From Roseateles depolymerans (lineage in GTDB: Bacteria; Pseudomonadota; Gammaproteobacteria; Burkholderiales; Burkholderiaceae_C), in assembly GCF_003387155.1 (NCBI RefSeq), contig NZ_QUMT01000003.1:372001-436000 (forward strand): a stretch of 64,000 nt of DNA, given 5' to 3'. The number at the start of each line of letters is the position of its first letter. The stretch's first letter is position 1. The notes beneath the pieces were generated by a model that was given only the letters and a program-made list of their open reading frames with translations, was not told where the DNA came from and searched no databases. The position numbers and the translations under genes are program-made. Of this stretch, positions 53,501 through 61,029 are shown one piece after another.

Positions 53501-53813
53501 CCTTGTCCGGGTCGGTGCCCAGCTTGAAGGTCACGGTCAGCGTCATGTTGCCGTCGGTGTTGGCCTGGCTGCCCATGTAGAGCATGCCTTCCACCCCGTT
53601 GATGGCCTCTTCCAGCGGCGTGGCCACGGCTTCGGCGATCACCTTCGGATTGGCGCCCGGATATTGCGCCCGCACCACCACCTGCGGTGGCACGACTTCC
53701 GGATATTCGGAGACCGGCAGCACGCGGAGCGCGAGCAGGCCGGCGACAAAGATCAGCACCGACAACACACCCGCGAAGATCGGGCGGTCGATGAAGAATT
53801 TGGAGAGATTCAT
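50556..53813 (-). CDS. RND multidrug efflux permease (HAE1/MexF-like)
   Basis: A permease of 1085 residues. N-terminal SKFFIDRPIFAGVLSVLIFV is the standard HAE1 opening. The proton-relay aspartates are in TM4 (LAIGIVVDDAIVVVENVERN). Two large periplasmic loops contain the pore domain, and PLALVLAHGAGAEMRN-like sequence occurs near TM10-TM11. It pumps hydrophobic compounds or drugs from membrane/periplasm to the outside. Sequence style is closest to MexF/BpeF-type proteins by my reading. The C-terminus is longer than in AcrB (1049 residues), with a His/Pro-rich tail of about 30 residues. Middle gene of the operon; 95 nt after the adaptor gene. Confidence 0.96.
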   Translation of the reverse strand: MNLSKFFIDRPIFAGVLSVLIFVAGLLALRVLPVSEYPEVVPPQVVVRAQYPGANPKVIAEAVATPLEEAINGVEGMLYMGSQANTDGNMTLTVTFKLGTDPDKAQQLVQNRVSQAEPRLPEEVRRLGLTTVKSSPDLTMVVHLLSPNDRYDMTYLRNYAVLNVKDRLARIAGVGQVQLFGSGDYSMRVWLDPQKVAEHGLSANDVVQAIREQNVQAAAGVVGASPGLQGIDLQLPVNAQGRLKNEDEFGDIIVKTGANGQVTRLRDLGRIELGAAEYALRSLLDNKSAVAIPIFQAPGSNAIEISNNVRATMAELKKTMPEGVSYEIVYDPTQFVRASIESVVHTLLEAVALVVLVVILFLQTWRASIIPLLAVPVSIIGTFAVMHAFGFSINALSLFGLVLAIGIVVDDAIVVVENVERNIEAGLSPRAATYRAMKEVSGPIIAIALVLVAVFVPLAFITGLTGQFYRQFALTIAMSTVISAVNSLTLSPALAAMLLKGHDEPKDWLTRGMDRVLGRFFGGFNRLFNRGAKAYSGGVTRVIGRKAIMLVIYAALVALTVGLFKAVPGGFVPAQDKQYLIGFAQLPDGATLDRTEDVIRRMSDIAIKTPGVDHAVSFPGLSINGFTNSSNSGIVFATLKPFDERTGKGMSAGEIAGNLNAQFGGKIEDAFVVMFPPPPVQGLGTTGGFKLQLEDRGGLGYEALDGAVKAFMAKASQAPELAGLFTSYQVNVPQLYADLDRTKARQLGVAVTDVFDTMQIYLGSLYVNDFNKFGRTYTVRVQADAPFRARAEDIGQLKVRSNTGEMVPLSALMKIEPSFGPERAMRYNGFLSADINGGPAPGFSTGQAQDAIARIAAETLPPGISYEWTELTYQEILAGNSALWVFPLAILLVFLVLAAQYESLALPVAIILIVPMGLLAAMTGVWLSHGDNNVFTQIGLIVLVGLSAKNAILIVEFARELEFAGRTPLQAAIEASRLRLRPILMTSMAFVMGVLPLVLAHGAGAEMRNAMGVAVFAGMIGVTAFGLFLTPVFYVLMRRLSGNRPLKQHGDHLEAFAQPEQGAGHDFGGGAGAKPHPAAPRHDHE

Positions 53814-53908
53814 GGCAGTCTTTCTAGACAGCGGAATGGATCAGCGGCGAAAGCGAGCCCCTCGCACCGGCCGGAACCGGTGCGTTGGAGACGTTTGCGG
53901 CTGTCAGA

Positions 53909-55141
53909 TCAGGACTTGTCGGCCTTGGACGCGCCGTCCCGGGCTTGCAATTCCGCCTTGGCGTTCATCGGCACCATCTGCGGCTGCACCAGGGCGCCGG
54001 GGCGCACGCGCTGCAGACCGTTGACGACCACCCGCTCATTGGCCTGCAGGCCCGCGTTGACGATGCGCAGGCCATCGACGCTGGCGCCGAGCTGCACTTC
54101 GCGATAGGCCAGGGTGTTGTCCTTGTTCACCACCATCACGAACCGCTTGTTCTGGTCGGTGCCCACGGCCCGTTCATTCACCAGCAGCGCCGGACGGCTC
54201 TTGGACTGGCCCAGGCGGATGCGGGCGAACTGGCCCGGCATCAGCGCGCCGTCCTTGTTGTCCAGCACGGCGCGCACGCGCACCGTGCCGCTGCGGGCGT
54301 CGACCTGGTTGTCCACCAGTTGCAGGCGGCCGTTGTAGGGCGTGTCGGCCGTTGCGGACGTTCCGATCTGCACCGGCACCTTGTCCAGTTGGCTGCGGGC
54401 GCCAGCACCGCCGGGCAGGTCGGCCAGGGCGCGGGCCACCGTGCGCTCGTCGGCATCGAAGCTGGCGTAGATCGGGCTGACGGAGACCAGCGTGGTCAGC
54501 ACGGGCGCGCCCGGGCCTGCGGCCACCAGGTTGCCCTGGGTCACCTCGATGCGGCCGACACGGCCGGCCACCGGGGCGCGCACCTGGGTGTAGCCCAGGT
54601 TCAGACGGGCCGACTGCAGCGCAGCCTGGGCCGCACGCAGATTGGCATCGGCTTCACGGGCGGCATTGCTGCGCTCGTCCAGCTCCCGCTGGGCAATGGC
54701 GTGCTCGCTCCACAGGCGGTTGGAGCGCTCCAGTTCACTCTTGGTGTAGCTGACACGGGCCTGCGCCGCGAGCACCTGGGCTTCGGCACGGTCCACCTCG
54801 GCCTGGAAGGGCGCCGGGTCGATGGTGATCAGCAGCTCACCGGCCTTGACCAGCGAACCTTCACGGAAGTGGACCGACTGCACCGCCCCCGCCACGCGGG
54901 AGCGCACATCCACACGTTCCACCGCTTCCAGGCGGCCGGAGAACTCTTCCCAGGCAGCGACGTCCTGGCTGGTGACGGTGGCCACTGACACCGGGATCGC
55001 CTGCGGCGCAGCAGCCGGCGGATTGGCTTCCGCCTGCTGGCTGTGCAGGCCGACGACAGCGGCGGCCAGCACGGCGGCCACGGCGGTGATGGAAGTGGCG
55101 GTAATGGCCAGCGGACGCTGGCGGCTGAGCAGGTGTTTCAT
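53909..55141 (-). CDS. RND efflux periplasmic adaptor (membrane fusion protein, MexE-like)
   Basis: An adaptor of 410 residues. N-terminal signal/anchor about 10-32 (AITATSITAVAAVLAAAVVG). Lipoyl half-motif VRSRVAGAVQSVHFREGSLV, an alpha-hairpin (about 100-160, ERSNRLWSEHAIAQRELDER), second lipoyl half APVAGRVGRIEVTQGNLV, and VSVSPIYASFDADERTVARA as in MexE-type adaptors. No lipobox Cys. It bridges the permease and the outer membrane channel. ATG 55141 starts the signal; upstream frame is non-coding in appearance. It is preceded by a 128-bp gap after the hydrolase-fold gene. Confidence 0.94.
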   Translation of the reverse strand: MKHLLSRQRPLAITATSITAVAAVLAAAVVGLHSQQAEANPPAAAPQAIPVSVATVTSQDVAAWEEFSGRLEAVERVDVRSRVAGAVQSVHFREGSLVKAGELLITIDPAPFQAEVDRAEAQVLAAQARVSYTKSELERSNRLWSEHAIAQRELDERSNAAREADANLRAAQAALQSARLNLGYTQVRAPVAGRVGRIEVTQGNLVAAGPGAPVLTTLVSVSPIYASFDADERTVARALADLPGGAGARSQLDKVPVQIGTSATADTPYNGRLQLVDNQVDARSGTVRVRAVLDNKDGALMPGQFARIRLGQSKSRPALLVNERAVGTDQNKRFVMVVNKDNTLAYREVQLGASVDGLRIVNAGLQANERVVVNGLQRVRPGALVQPQMVPMNAKAELQARDGASKADKS

Positions 55142-55269
55142 TGTTGTGACTCCGTGGATTCGGGACGGTTCTGGATGAGGCAGGATTCGAAGGTCAGACT
55201 GGAGATGCGAGGCGGCGGACATCGCCGGGATCGTGTCGGCTTCAGCGGTCGGGGCATGAACGCAGCTCC

Positions 55270-56127
55270 TCAGGACGGTTGAGGACGAGTGCCGCGTGAG
55301 GACCCCAGCGGCGGGAGGGTGTGCAGGAAGTCGAACAGTCGCTGGCGGAGCGCCTTCACCCAAGGCGGCTGCAGCAGCTCCAGCGAGGGCAGGCGCATCA
55401 GACTGGCGGGCCAGCCGGTGGGGCCGGGCAGGATGGTCTGTTGCACCGCCACGCCGGCGCGGTGCAAGGCCCGGGCATAGGCCACGGTCTCGTCGCGCAT
55501 CGGGTCGTCGTCGGTGCTCAGCACCAGTGCGGGCGCCAGGCCTGCCAGGCGCTGGGTGCAGGCCGGCGCTGCATAGGGATGGTCGCCCTCTTCGCATTCA
55601 CCGAGGTAGGCGCGCCAGCCGTGGGTCCAGCGGCATTCCCCATCACCGGCCTCGGCGCGGCGCAGGGAAGCGGTGCCCAGGCAGGGGTTGAGCATCGGGC
55701 CCAGCAGGATCTGGCCGGCCAGCTTGCCGTGCCCCTGGTCGCGCGCCATCAGGGCCAGCGCCGCGGCCAGGTTGCCGCCGGCTTCTTCACCGGCCACCAA
55801 CACCGGGCTGGTGCGGCCCGAGAGACGGCCGCGAGACTTGTAGAGGCCTTGCAGCAACGCATCCAGGGCCTTGAGCGCAGTCGGGAAGACTTTGTCCACG
55901 CCGGTGGGATAGTCCACATCCACCACCACGGCGCCGGCCTCAGCCAGCAGTTGCGAGACCATCGCGCCGTTGTCCAGCGAGCCGCTGGTGAAGGCCCCGC
56001 CATGCAGATGCAGCACCACCGGCGCCTGCGGACGGCGATTGGCGGCCTTGTACACGCGCACCGGCATGACGCCGTCGCCGGCGGGCAGCAGATCGTCGTG
56101 ACAAGCGGTCAACGGCAGGGCTTGCAT
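55270..56127 (-). CDS. HSL-type alpha/beta-hydrolase fold protein lacking Ser and His of the triad
   Basis: A soluble protein of 285 residues in the hormone-sensitive-lipase group. The oxyanion-hole motif is intact (VVLHLHGGAFTSG) and the Asp region is present (LVLSTDDDPMRDETVAYA). The nucleophile elbow, normally GDSAGG, reads VAGEEAGGNLAAAL: Glu replaces Ser. The His motif, normally near PHGF, reads ILPGPTGWPASL without His. So it cannot be a classical esterase. The frame is undamaged and ordinary in codon use, suggesting a kept non-catalytic role such as ligand binding. It lies between the divergent LysR gene (250 bp) and the RND operon (128 bp), same strand as the pump. ATG 56127 has AAGGA upstream. 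Confidence 0.85.
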   Translation of the reverse strand: MQALPLTACHDDLLPAGDGVMPVRVYKAANRRPQAPVVLHLHGGAFTSGSLDNGAMVSQLLAEAGAVVVDVDYPTGVDKVFPTALKALDALLQGLYKSRGRLSGRTSPVLVAGEEAGGNLAAALALMARDQGHGKLAGQILLGPMLNPCLGTASLRRAEAGDGECRWTHGWRAYLGECEEGDHPYAAPACTQRLAGLAPALVLSTDDDPMRDETVAYARALHRAGVAVQQTILPGPTGWPASLMRLPSLELLQPPWVKALRQRLFDFLHTLPPLGSSRGTRPQPS

Positions 56128-56270
56128 GGTGGAGGAATCCTTGGGAATCGTGGAATTGCTGCGGGGACAGCAAAGGCCTGCACAGACAAGGGGCAGGCAA
56201 ACATGTTGCAATGCAGCGAAATTTAGAGATTCAGCCCGCAGAGATAAATGGCCGCCTTCGCGAATCAATA

Positions 56271-56284
56271 TTTCGCCGGCGAAA
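56271..56284. promoter_or_regulatory. Palindromic operator candidate for the LysR regulator
   Basis: TTTCGCCGGCGAAA is a perfect 14-bp palindrome midway between the divergent LysR gene (94 bp to its ATG) and the hydrolase-fold gene (144 bp). T near one end and A near the other match the loose T-N11-A LysR pattern. Confidence 0.5.
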
Positions 56285-56377
56285 CAATGACTGCGGCAGG
56301 ATGGCGACCTCGCGCGCGCGTCCTGGGAAGATGACCACGGCTGGGCGCCGTTGCGGAAACAGCAAGAGGAACGTCAG

Positions 56378-57394
56378 ATGGACAAGCTCAATGCCATGCA
56401 GGCCTTTGCACGGGTCGTGGAAGCCGGCACCTTCACCAAGGCCGCCGAATCCCTGGACCTGCCCAAGACGGCCGTCACCCGGCTGATCCAGTCGCTGGAG
56501 GACCATCTCAAGGTCAAGCTGCTGAACCGCACCACCCGGCGGGTGAGCGTCACGCCGGACGGCGCGGCTTATTACGACCGCGTGACGCGGCTGCTGTCGG
56601 ACATCGAGGAACTGGAAGGCTCCGTGTCGCACGCACGTGCGGCGCCGCGAGGGCGCATCCGGGTGGATGTGGCCTCGTCCGTGGCGCGGATGCTGATCAT
56701 CCCGGCACTTCCGGAGTTTTATGCAAAACATCCGGACATTCAGATCGACCTGGGCGTGTCGGACCGACCGGTGGACCTGATCAGCGACAACATCGACTGC
56801 GTGGTGCGCGGCGGCGAGATCAGCGACCAGTCCCTGGTGGCCCGGCGCATCGGCGACTGGGGCTACGGCTGCTGCGCGTCTCCGGAATACATCCGCCGCC
56901 ACGGCATTCCGCAGCATCCGCTGGACCTGGAATCGGACCAGCACTTCGTGGTGAGTTACTTCTCCGCCCGCACGGGCAAGCGCTTCCCCTTCGACTACAG
57001 CAAGAACGGCCAGCGCTATGAGGTGTATGGGCGCTACCAGGTGTCGGTCAACGACGGCAATGCCTACATGACCGCCGGCCTGACCGGGCTGGGCGTGATC
57101 CAGGCGCCCTACTTCATGATCAAGCCGCACATCGACGCGGGCGAGCTGGTCCCCTTCCTCTGCGAATGGGAGTCGGACCCGCTGCCGCTGTATGTGGTGT
57201 ATCCGCCCAACCGGCATCTGAGCACCAAGCTGCGCGTGTTTGTGGACTGGGTGGCGGAGTTGTTTGCCCGTCACACGGTGTGGCAGAAGCAGCTGATTGC
57301 CAGCTGCGATGCGAAGAGGGGCAACACGGACGAGGCGCAGCCGCCCACCGCCGAGCCGAACGGCAACAAGCTGGCGGTGCTCAGCGCCGCCTGA
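56378..57394 (+). CDS. LysR family transcriptional regulator
   Basis: A regulator of 338 residues. N-terminal winged HTH: MQAFARVVEAGTFTKAAESL followed by PKTAVTRLIQSLEDHLKVKL and NRTTRRVSVTPDGAAYY. The C-terminal effector domain is the usual two-lobe periplasmic-binding-like fold (about 90-300), with a non-conserved tail of about 30 residues. It belongs to the large CrgA/DsdC-like style. Divergent from the hydrolase-fold gene and the RND operon, it is their likely regulator, as MexT is for mexEF-oprN. ATG 56378 has AGAGGA upstream. Confidence 0.93.
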   Translation: MDKLNAMQAFARVVEAGTFTKAAESLDLPKTAVTRLIQSLEDHLKVKLLNRTTRRVSVTPDGAAYYDRVTRLLSDIEELEGSVSHARAAPRGRIRVDVASSVARMLIIPALPEFYAKHPDIQIDLGVSDRPVDLISDNIDCVVRGGEISDQSLVARRIGDWGYGCCASPEYIRRHGIPQHPLDLESDQHFVVSYFSARTGKRFPFDYSKNGQRYEVYGRYQVSVNDGNAYMTAGLTGLGVIQAPYFMIKPHIDAGELVPFLCEWESDPLPLYVVYPPNRHLSTKLRVFVDWVAELFARHTVWQKQLIASCDAKRGNTDEAQPPTAEPNGNKLAVLSAA

Positions 57395-57415
57395 CTTTGA
57401 GCTTCAAGCCGGCGT

Positions 57416-58840
57416 TCAGCCGCGGCGAGGCACGCTGAGCCGCACCCGCAGGCCCTGGCCGCTGGTGGCATCCAGCAGCTCCAGCCGCCCGGCATGACGC
57501 TGGGCAATGTCCACCGCAATCGCCAGCCCCAGGCCGCTGCCAGTGGCCTTGGCCTCACTGCCGCGCTGGAAGCGCTGCAGCGCCAGCGGCCGGTCCTGCG
57601 GCGCTATGCCGGGGCCGTTGTCCTCCACCTCCAGGTAGGCCCAGTCGTCCCGCGCGCCGGTGCGCACGGTGATGCGGGCGGCCGGTCCCGCGTAGTTCAG
57701 GCTGTTGTGCAGCAGGTTCTCCAGCAGCTCCCGCAGCAGGAAGCCCTGCCCCAGCACCGGCGCTTCACTGAGCTCGAACCCCAGGTCCATGCCGGTTTCC
57801 AGCGCACGGGGCACCCAGTCCTCGGCCACCTGCGCGGCAATGTCGCGCAGGTCCAGCGGCGACTCGCGCTGCTGGGGTTCGGCCTCGGCGCGGGCAATCG
57901 ACAGCATCTGCTGCGCCAGGCGCGCACTGCGGTCCACCGATTTCTGCAGCCGCTTGAGCAGCGGCTCCACCTGCGGGTCGTGCGGCTCCAGCAGGGCCAG
58001 GTCGATTTCGGTGCGCAGCGAGGTCAGTGGCGTGCGCAGCTGATGGGCTGCATTGGCCAGGAAGTCCTGCTGCGCGGAGGAGGCGCGGCGAAGGCGCTCG
58101 AACAGCCGGTTGAAGGCGGCGATCAAGGGCTGAAGTTCACCCGGCACCTCGGCCGCCAGCGGTTCCAGCCGGCCCAGGTCGCGGCGCTCCAGCTCGGCGC
58201 TCAGGCGGGCCAGCGGACGCAGGCCCTGATGGGTGGCCCACCAGCCGGCCGCCGCCAGCAGCACCGCCATGCCGCCGATCAGCAGGCTCACCACCGCCAG
58301 CAACTGACGCTGCAACGCGTCGCGCTTGTGCAGCGTCTCGGCCACCAGGATCTGGCAGGACTGCGCAAAGCGGCAGGCCGACCCCAGCGCAGCCACCCGC
58401 AGCGACTCACCGTTGAGCGTGGCGATGGTGAAGTACCACTCCCCGGCGGCGCGGTGCGGCAGTTTCAGGCCCCTGAGGGACGCGTCCCCGTGCAGCACCC
58501 GGCCGTCCGGATCCAGCACTAGGTAATAGACGCTGTCGGTGCGGTCAAAGCGCAGGGCGCTGTCGGTGGGGCCGGACACGTCCACATAGATCTGTCCGTC
58601 CCGGTCGTGGATCAGGCTGGCCACCGCTAGCGCGGTATCGCCCAGCGACTGGTCCAGCCAGGAGATGGCGGTGTCGTGCATCACGCGGTAGAGCACGGCG
58701 CCAGCTACCGGCACCGCCACCAGCACCGGCACCATCAGCCAGAGCAGGAGTTGCTGCTTGAGGCTGAGGCGGGAGCGGCGCTCCGGGGCCGGAGCCGGAG
58801 CCGGAGCCGAGGCGTCAGGGCTGGGGCTGGGGCTCGTCAT
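57416..58840 (-). CDS. Sensor histidine kinase (TctE/QseC-like)
   Basis: A membrane kinase of 474 residues. After a Ser/Pro/Ala tail, TM1 about 29-50, periplasmic 2CSK_N-type domain about 52-175 (SWLDQSLGDTALAVASLIHD), TM2 about 178-200, a HAMP-like linker, H-box AQQDFLANAAHQLRTPLTSL with H266, N-box LLENLLHNSLNYAG, and G1/G2 boxes (VEDNGPGIAPQ; GSGLGLAIAVDIAQRH). It phosphorylates the regulator encoded upstream, whose stop codon overlaps its start by 4 nt. The signal is unknown; tricarboxylates for TctE and metals or hormones for QseC relatives. It has two Cys in the periplasmic part (SACRFAQSCQ) that could form a disulfide. Confidence 0.93.
   Translation of the reverse strand: MTSPSPSPDASAPAPAPAPERRSRLSLKQQLLLWLMVPVLVAVPVAGAVLYRVMHDTAISWLDQSLGDTALAVASLIHDRDGQIYVDVSGPTDSALRFDRTDSVYYLVLDPDGRVLHGDASLRGLKLPHRAAGEWYFTIATLNGESLRVAALGSACRFAQSCQILVAETLHKRDALQRQLLAVVSLLIGGMAVLLAAAGWWATHQGLRPLARLSAELERRDLGRLEPLAAEVPGELQPLIAAFNRLFERLRRASSAQQDFLANAAHQLRTPLTSLRTEIDLALLEPHDPQVEPLLKRLQKSVDRSARLAQQMLSIARAEAEPQQRESPLDLRDIAAQVAEDWVPRALETGMDLGFELSEAPVLGQGFLLRELLENLLHNSLNYAGPAARITVRTGARDDWAYLEVEDNGPGIAPQDRPLALQRFQRGSEAKATGSGLGLAIAVDIAQRHAGRLELLDATSGQGLRVRLSVPRRG
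58788..58810. repeat. Hexanucleotide tandem repeat in the kinase N-terminus
   Basis: GCCGGA repeated three times plus a partial fourth copy, coding for alternating Ala-Pro residues in the cytoplasmic tail of the kinase. Slippage in six-base steps would lengthen or shorten the tail without a frameshift. Confidence 0.7.
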
Positions 58841-59517
58841 CGACGCGCAGGCTGCACTTCTTCCAGCAGGTAGCCCAGCCCTCGCACCGTGCGCAATTGC
58901 AGGCCGGCCGGCTCGATCTTGGCGCGAAGCCGCGAGACGCAGACTTCAATGGCGTTGTCACTGACGCCCTGCTCCCAGCCATTGCTGGCCGAGCCGATCT
59001 GCTCCTTGGCCACCACCTTGCCGGCACGGGCCAGCAGGAAGCCCAGCACGTCCCATTCCCGGGCGGACAGGGCCAGCGGCTCGTCCGACACAAAGGCCCG
59101 GCGAGCTTCCAGATCCATGCGCAGGGAGCCCAGCTGCAGTTCATTGCCGGAGCGGGCCTGGCTGCGCCGCACCAGGGCACGAGCGCGGGCGATGAGTTCG
59201 CTCAGGGCGAATGGCTTGACCAGATAGTCGTCCGCCCCGCCTTCCAGGCCGCGCACCCGGTCTTCCACCGCGTCGCGGGCGGTGAGCAGCAACACCGGCA
59301 CGGTGCTGCCCTGGGCGCGCACCCGGCGCAGCGTCTCGAAGCCGTCGATGCCGGCCAGGCCGATGTCGAGGATCAGCAGGTCATACCGGTCCTCACGCAG
59401 GGACAGGGGGACCGGTTCCCCACGGCCGGTCACATCCACGACCCAGGACTGGGACCGGAGCGCCCGGGCCGTGGATTCGGCCAGGAATTCATCGTCTTCG
59501 ACCAACAGGATGCGCAT
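58837..59517 (-). CDS. OmpR-family response regulator (TctD/QseB-like)
   Basis: A regulator of 226 residues. Receiver domain with EDDE acidic patch (RILLVEDDEFLAES), phospho-acceptor D51 in LLILDIGLAGIDGF, Thr in LLLTARD and Lys in YLVKPFALSEL. A winged-helix output domain follows (LSAREWDVLGFLLARAGKVV; VSDNAIEVCVSRLRAKIEP). It controls promoters in response to the kinase encoded next. ATG 59517 is preferred since RILLVEDDE starts there; another in-frame ATG lies 12 nt upstream at 59529. It is divergent from the hydrolase/ACP/ketosynthase genes across 134 bp and may regulate them. Confidence 0.93.
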   Translation of the reverse strand: MRILLVEDDEFLAESTARALRSQSWVVDVTGRGEPVPLSLREDRYDLLILDIGLAGIDGFETLRRVRAQGSTVPVLLLTARDAVEDRVRGLEGGADDYLVKPFALSELIARARALVRRSQARSGNELQLGSLRMDLEARRAFVSDEPLALSAREWDVLGFLLARAGKVVAKEQIGSASNGWEQGVSDNAIEVCVSRLRAKIEPAGLQLRTVRGLGYLLEEVQPARR

Positions 59518-59651
59518 GGTGATCAGCATAAACCCGCTGTCTTGCAGCGGTCATCCACCAGGCTTGCAGAAACCTGAGGGCAACGGCGCGGACAGCTTTC
59601 TGCAAGCTTGGCGACAAGTACGCAACAGCGACCCCCGCCAGACTGCCGGAC

Positions 59652-60725
59652 ATGGTTGCTTCACTCAATTCTCCGCTTTCAGCCGGCGTGTCGTCGGGTG
59701 CCGTGTCTGGTGCTGCACGGGATGCAGTGTCCGACATGTCGAGCGATGGGTCCTCCGGCATGCCGCCCTCCCCGGCATCCGTCCCGACGACCGCCGGTCT
59801 GAAAGCTGTGGAAACGCCGCGCCCCAGCGCGCAGCGGGATCCGCGCCCCGCCGTCCTGCTGCTGCATGGCCTGTGCGCCAATCCGCTGGAGCTGATGCCG
59901 CTGGCCCGCACCCTGCGGACCGCCGGCTATGTGGTGGACGCTCCCGCCCTGGCAGGGTATGGGGTCTCGACCGAGAAGGAAACCCAGGGCGAGAAAGCCC
60001 CTGTCACACGTTTCGAGGACTGGCTGGCGCTGGCGCTGCAGCACTTCGACGCGCTGGCGGCCCGCCATGAGCAGGTGGTGGTGGGTGGGCTGTCCATGGG
60101 CTCGGTGCTGGCGCTGGCCGTGTCGCTGCGGCGTCCGGTGGCGGCCCAACTGCTGCTCTCCACCTCACTGCACTACGACGGCTGGAATGTCTCCCCCTGG
60201 CGCCGCCTGCTGCCGCTGGCCTTCGTGCCGCCGCTGCGCCAGTGGCTCAGCTTCCGGGAGCGCGAGCCCTACGGCATCAAGAACGAGCGGCTGCGGGCCT
60301 GGGTGGCACAGGCCATGGCGTCCGAGCATGTCTCCGCCGCCGGTGCGGACACCTTGTCCGCCGCGGCGCTCTATCAAGCGAGCCGGATGATCCGCTTCGT
60401 CCGCGCCGGCCTGCCCCAGATCCAGGCCCCCACGCTGATCCTGCATGCCAGCGAGGACGACGTCAGCGGTCCGCGCTCGGTGCATGAGCTGCAGAGCCGC
60501 CTGGGCACACGACCCGAGCAGATCGAGGTCCACTGGTTCCACCACAGCTATCACATGCTGACGCTGGACAACGAACGCAGCGCGGTCGCCCATGCGGCCC
60601 GCGACTTTCTCCTGAGCCGGGTGCCCGTGAGCGCCAGCCTGCTGGCGCATCCGATCTCGCACCTGTCCCCCCTGGCGCATCGCCACAACCTCACCGAAGA
60701 GACCTTCCATGAGCAACACGCTTGA
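59652..60725 (+). CDS. Alpha/beta-hydrolase (carboxylesterase/thioesterase-like)
   Basis: A protein of 357 residues. The first 60 are Ser/Pro/Ala-rich and unstructured; the hydrolase starts with PAVLLLHGLCANPLELMPLA. The triad is complete: Ser in VVVGGLSMGSVLALA (GxSxG), Asp in LHASEDDVSGPRS, His in FHHSYHMLTLDNE, a pattern like Geobacillus carboxylesterase Est30 or serine aminopeptidases. Its last 17 coding bases overlap the acyl carrier protein gene, so the two are co-translated; release or editing of an acyl chain from the carrier is a reasonable guess. Start uncertain, since no strong ribosome site precedes 59652 and a later Met near residue 29 is possible. Confidence 0.87.
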   Translation: MVASLNSPLSAGVSSGAVSGAARDAVSDMSSDGSSGMPPSPASVPTTAGLKAVETPRPSAQRDPRPAVLLLHGLCANPLELMPLARTLRTAGYVVDAPALAGYGVSTEKETQGEKAPVTRFEDWLALALQHFDALAARHEQVVVGGLSMGSVLALAVSLRRPVAAQLLLSTSLHYDGWNVSPWRRLLPLAFVPPLRQWLSFREREPYGIKNERLRAWVAQAMASEHVSAAGADTLSAAALYQASRMIRFVRAGLPQIQAPTLILHASEDDVSGPRSVHELQSRLGTRPEQIEVHWFHHSYHMLTLDNERSAVAHAARDFLLSRVPVSASLLAHPISHLSPLAHRHNLTEETFHEQHA

Positions 60726-60984
60726 ATCCCTGCGCCAACTGGCCTGCCGCGAACTGGGCCTGCAGGAGTCCGACCTCGACAGCCACGCCACCTTCGCCGA
60801 CCTCGGCCTGGACTCGCTGATGCTGGTGGATTTCATGTTCGCGGTCGAAGACCACTATCTCATCCAGATCGACCACGACACGGCCATGAAGACCCCCACC
60901 CTGGCGGGACTGGCCACGCTGGTGGACAGCCTGCTGGCGGCCACGCCGGTGAGCACCGCCCCGGCCACTGTGGCGGCGGCCTGA
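60709..60984 (+). CDS. Acyl carrier protein
   Basis: A carrier protein of 91 residues. The phosphopantetheine site is S36 in ATFADLGLDSLMLVDFMFAV. It is acidic in the four-helix part and ends with an Ala/Thr tail. Its sequence is unlike the housekeeping fatty-acid AcpP motif (GADSLDTVELVMA), so it is probably a dedicated carrier. Its start lies within the 3' end of the hydrolase gene (17-nt overlap), and it is followed after 45 nt by a ketosynthase gene. Confidence 0.92.
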   Translation: MSNTLESLRQLACRELGLQESDLDSHATFADLGLDSLMLVDFMFAVEDHYLIQIDHDTAMKTPTLAGLATLVDSLLAATPVSTAPATVAAA

Positions 60985-61029
60985 CCCTGCCAACGCCAGC
61001 GGCAAACACACGACGGCAACGGCACAGGC

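Noticed and set aside
49341-54107. Open frame of nearly 1600 codons on the plus strand opposite the efflux operon
   Set aside because: Antisense shadow of the RND genes in high-GC DNA: rich in His, Arg, Gln and Gly, no domain, no ribosome site, and the minus-strand genes are unmistakable.
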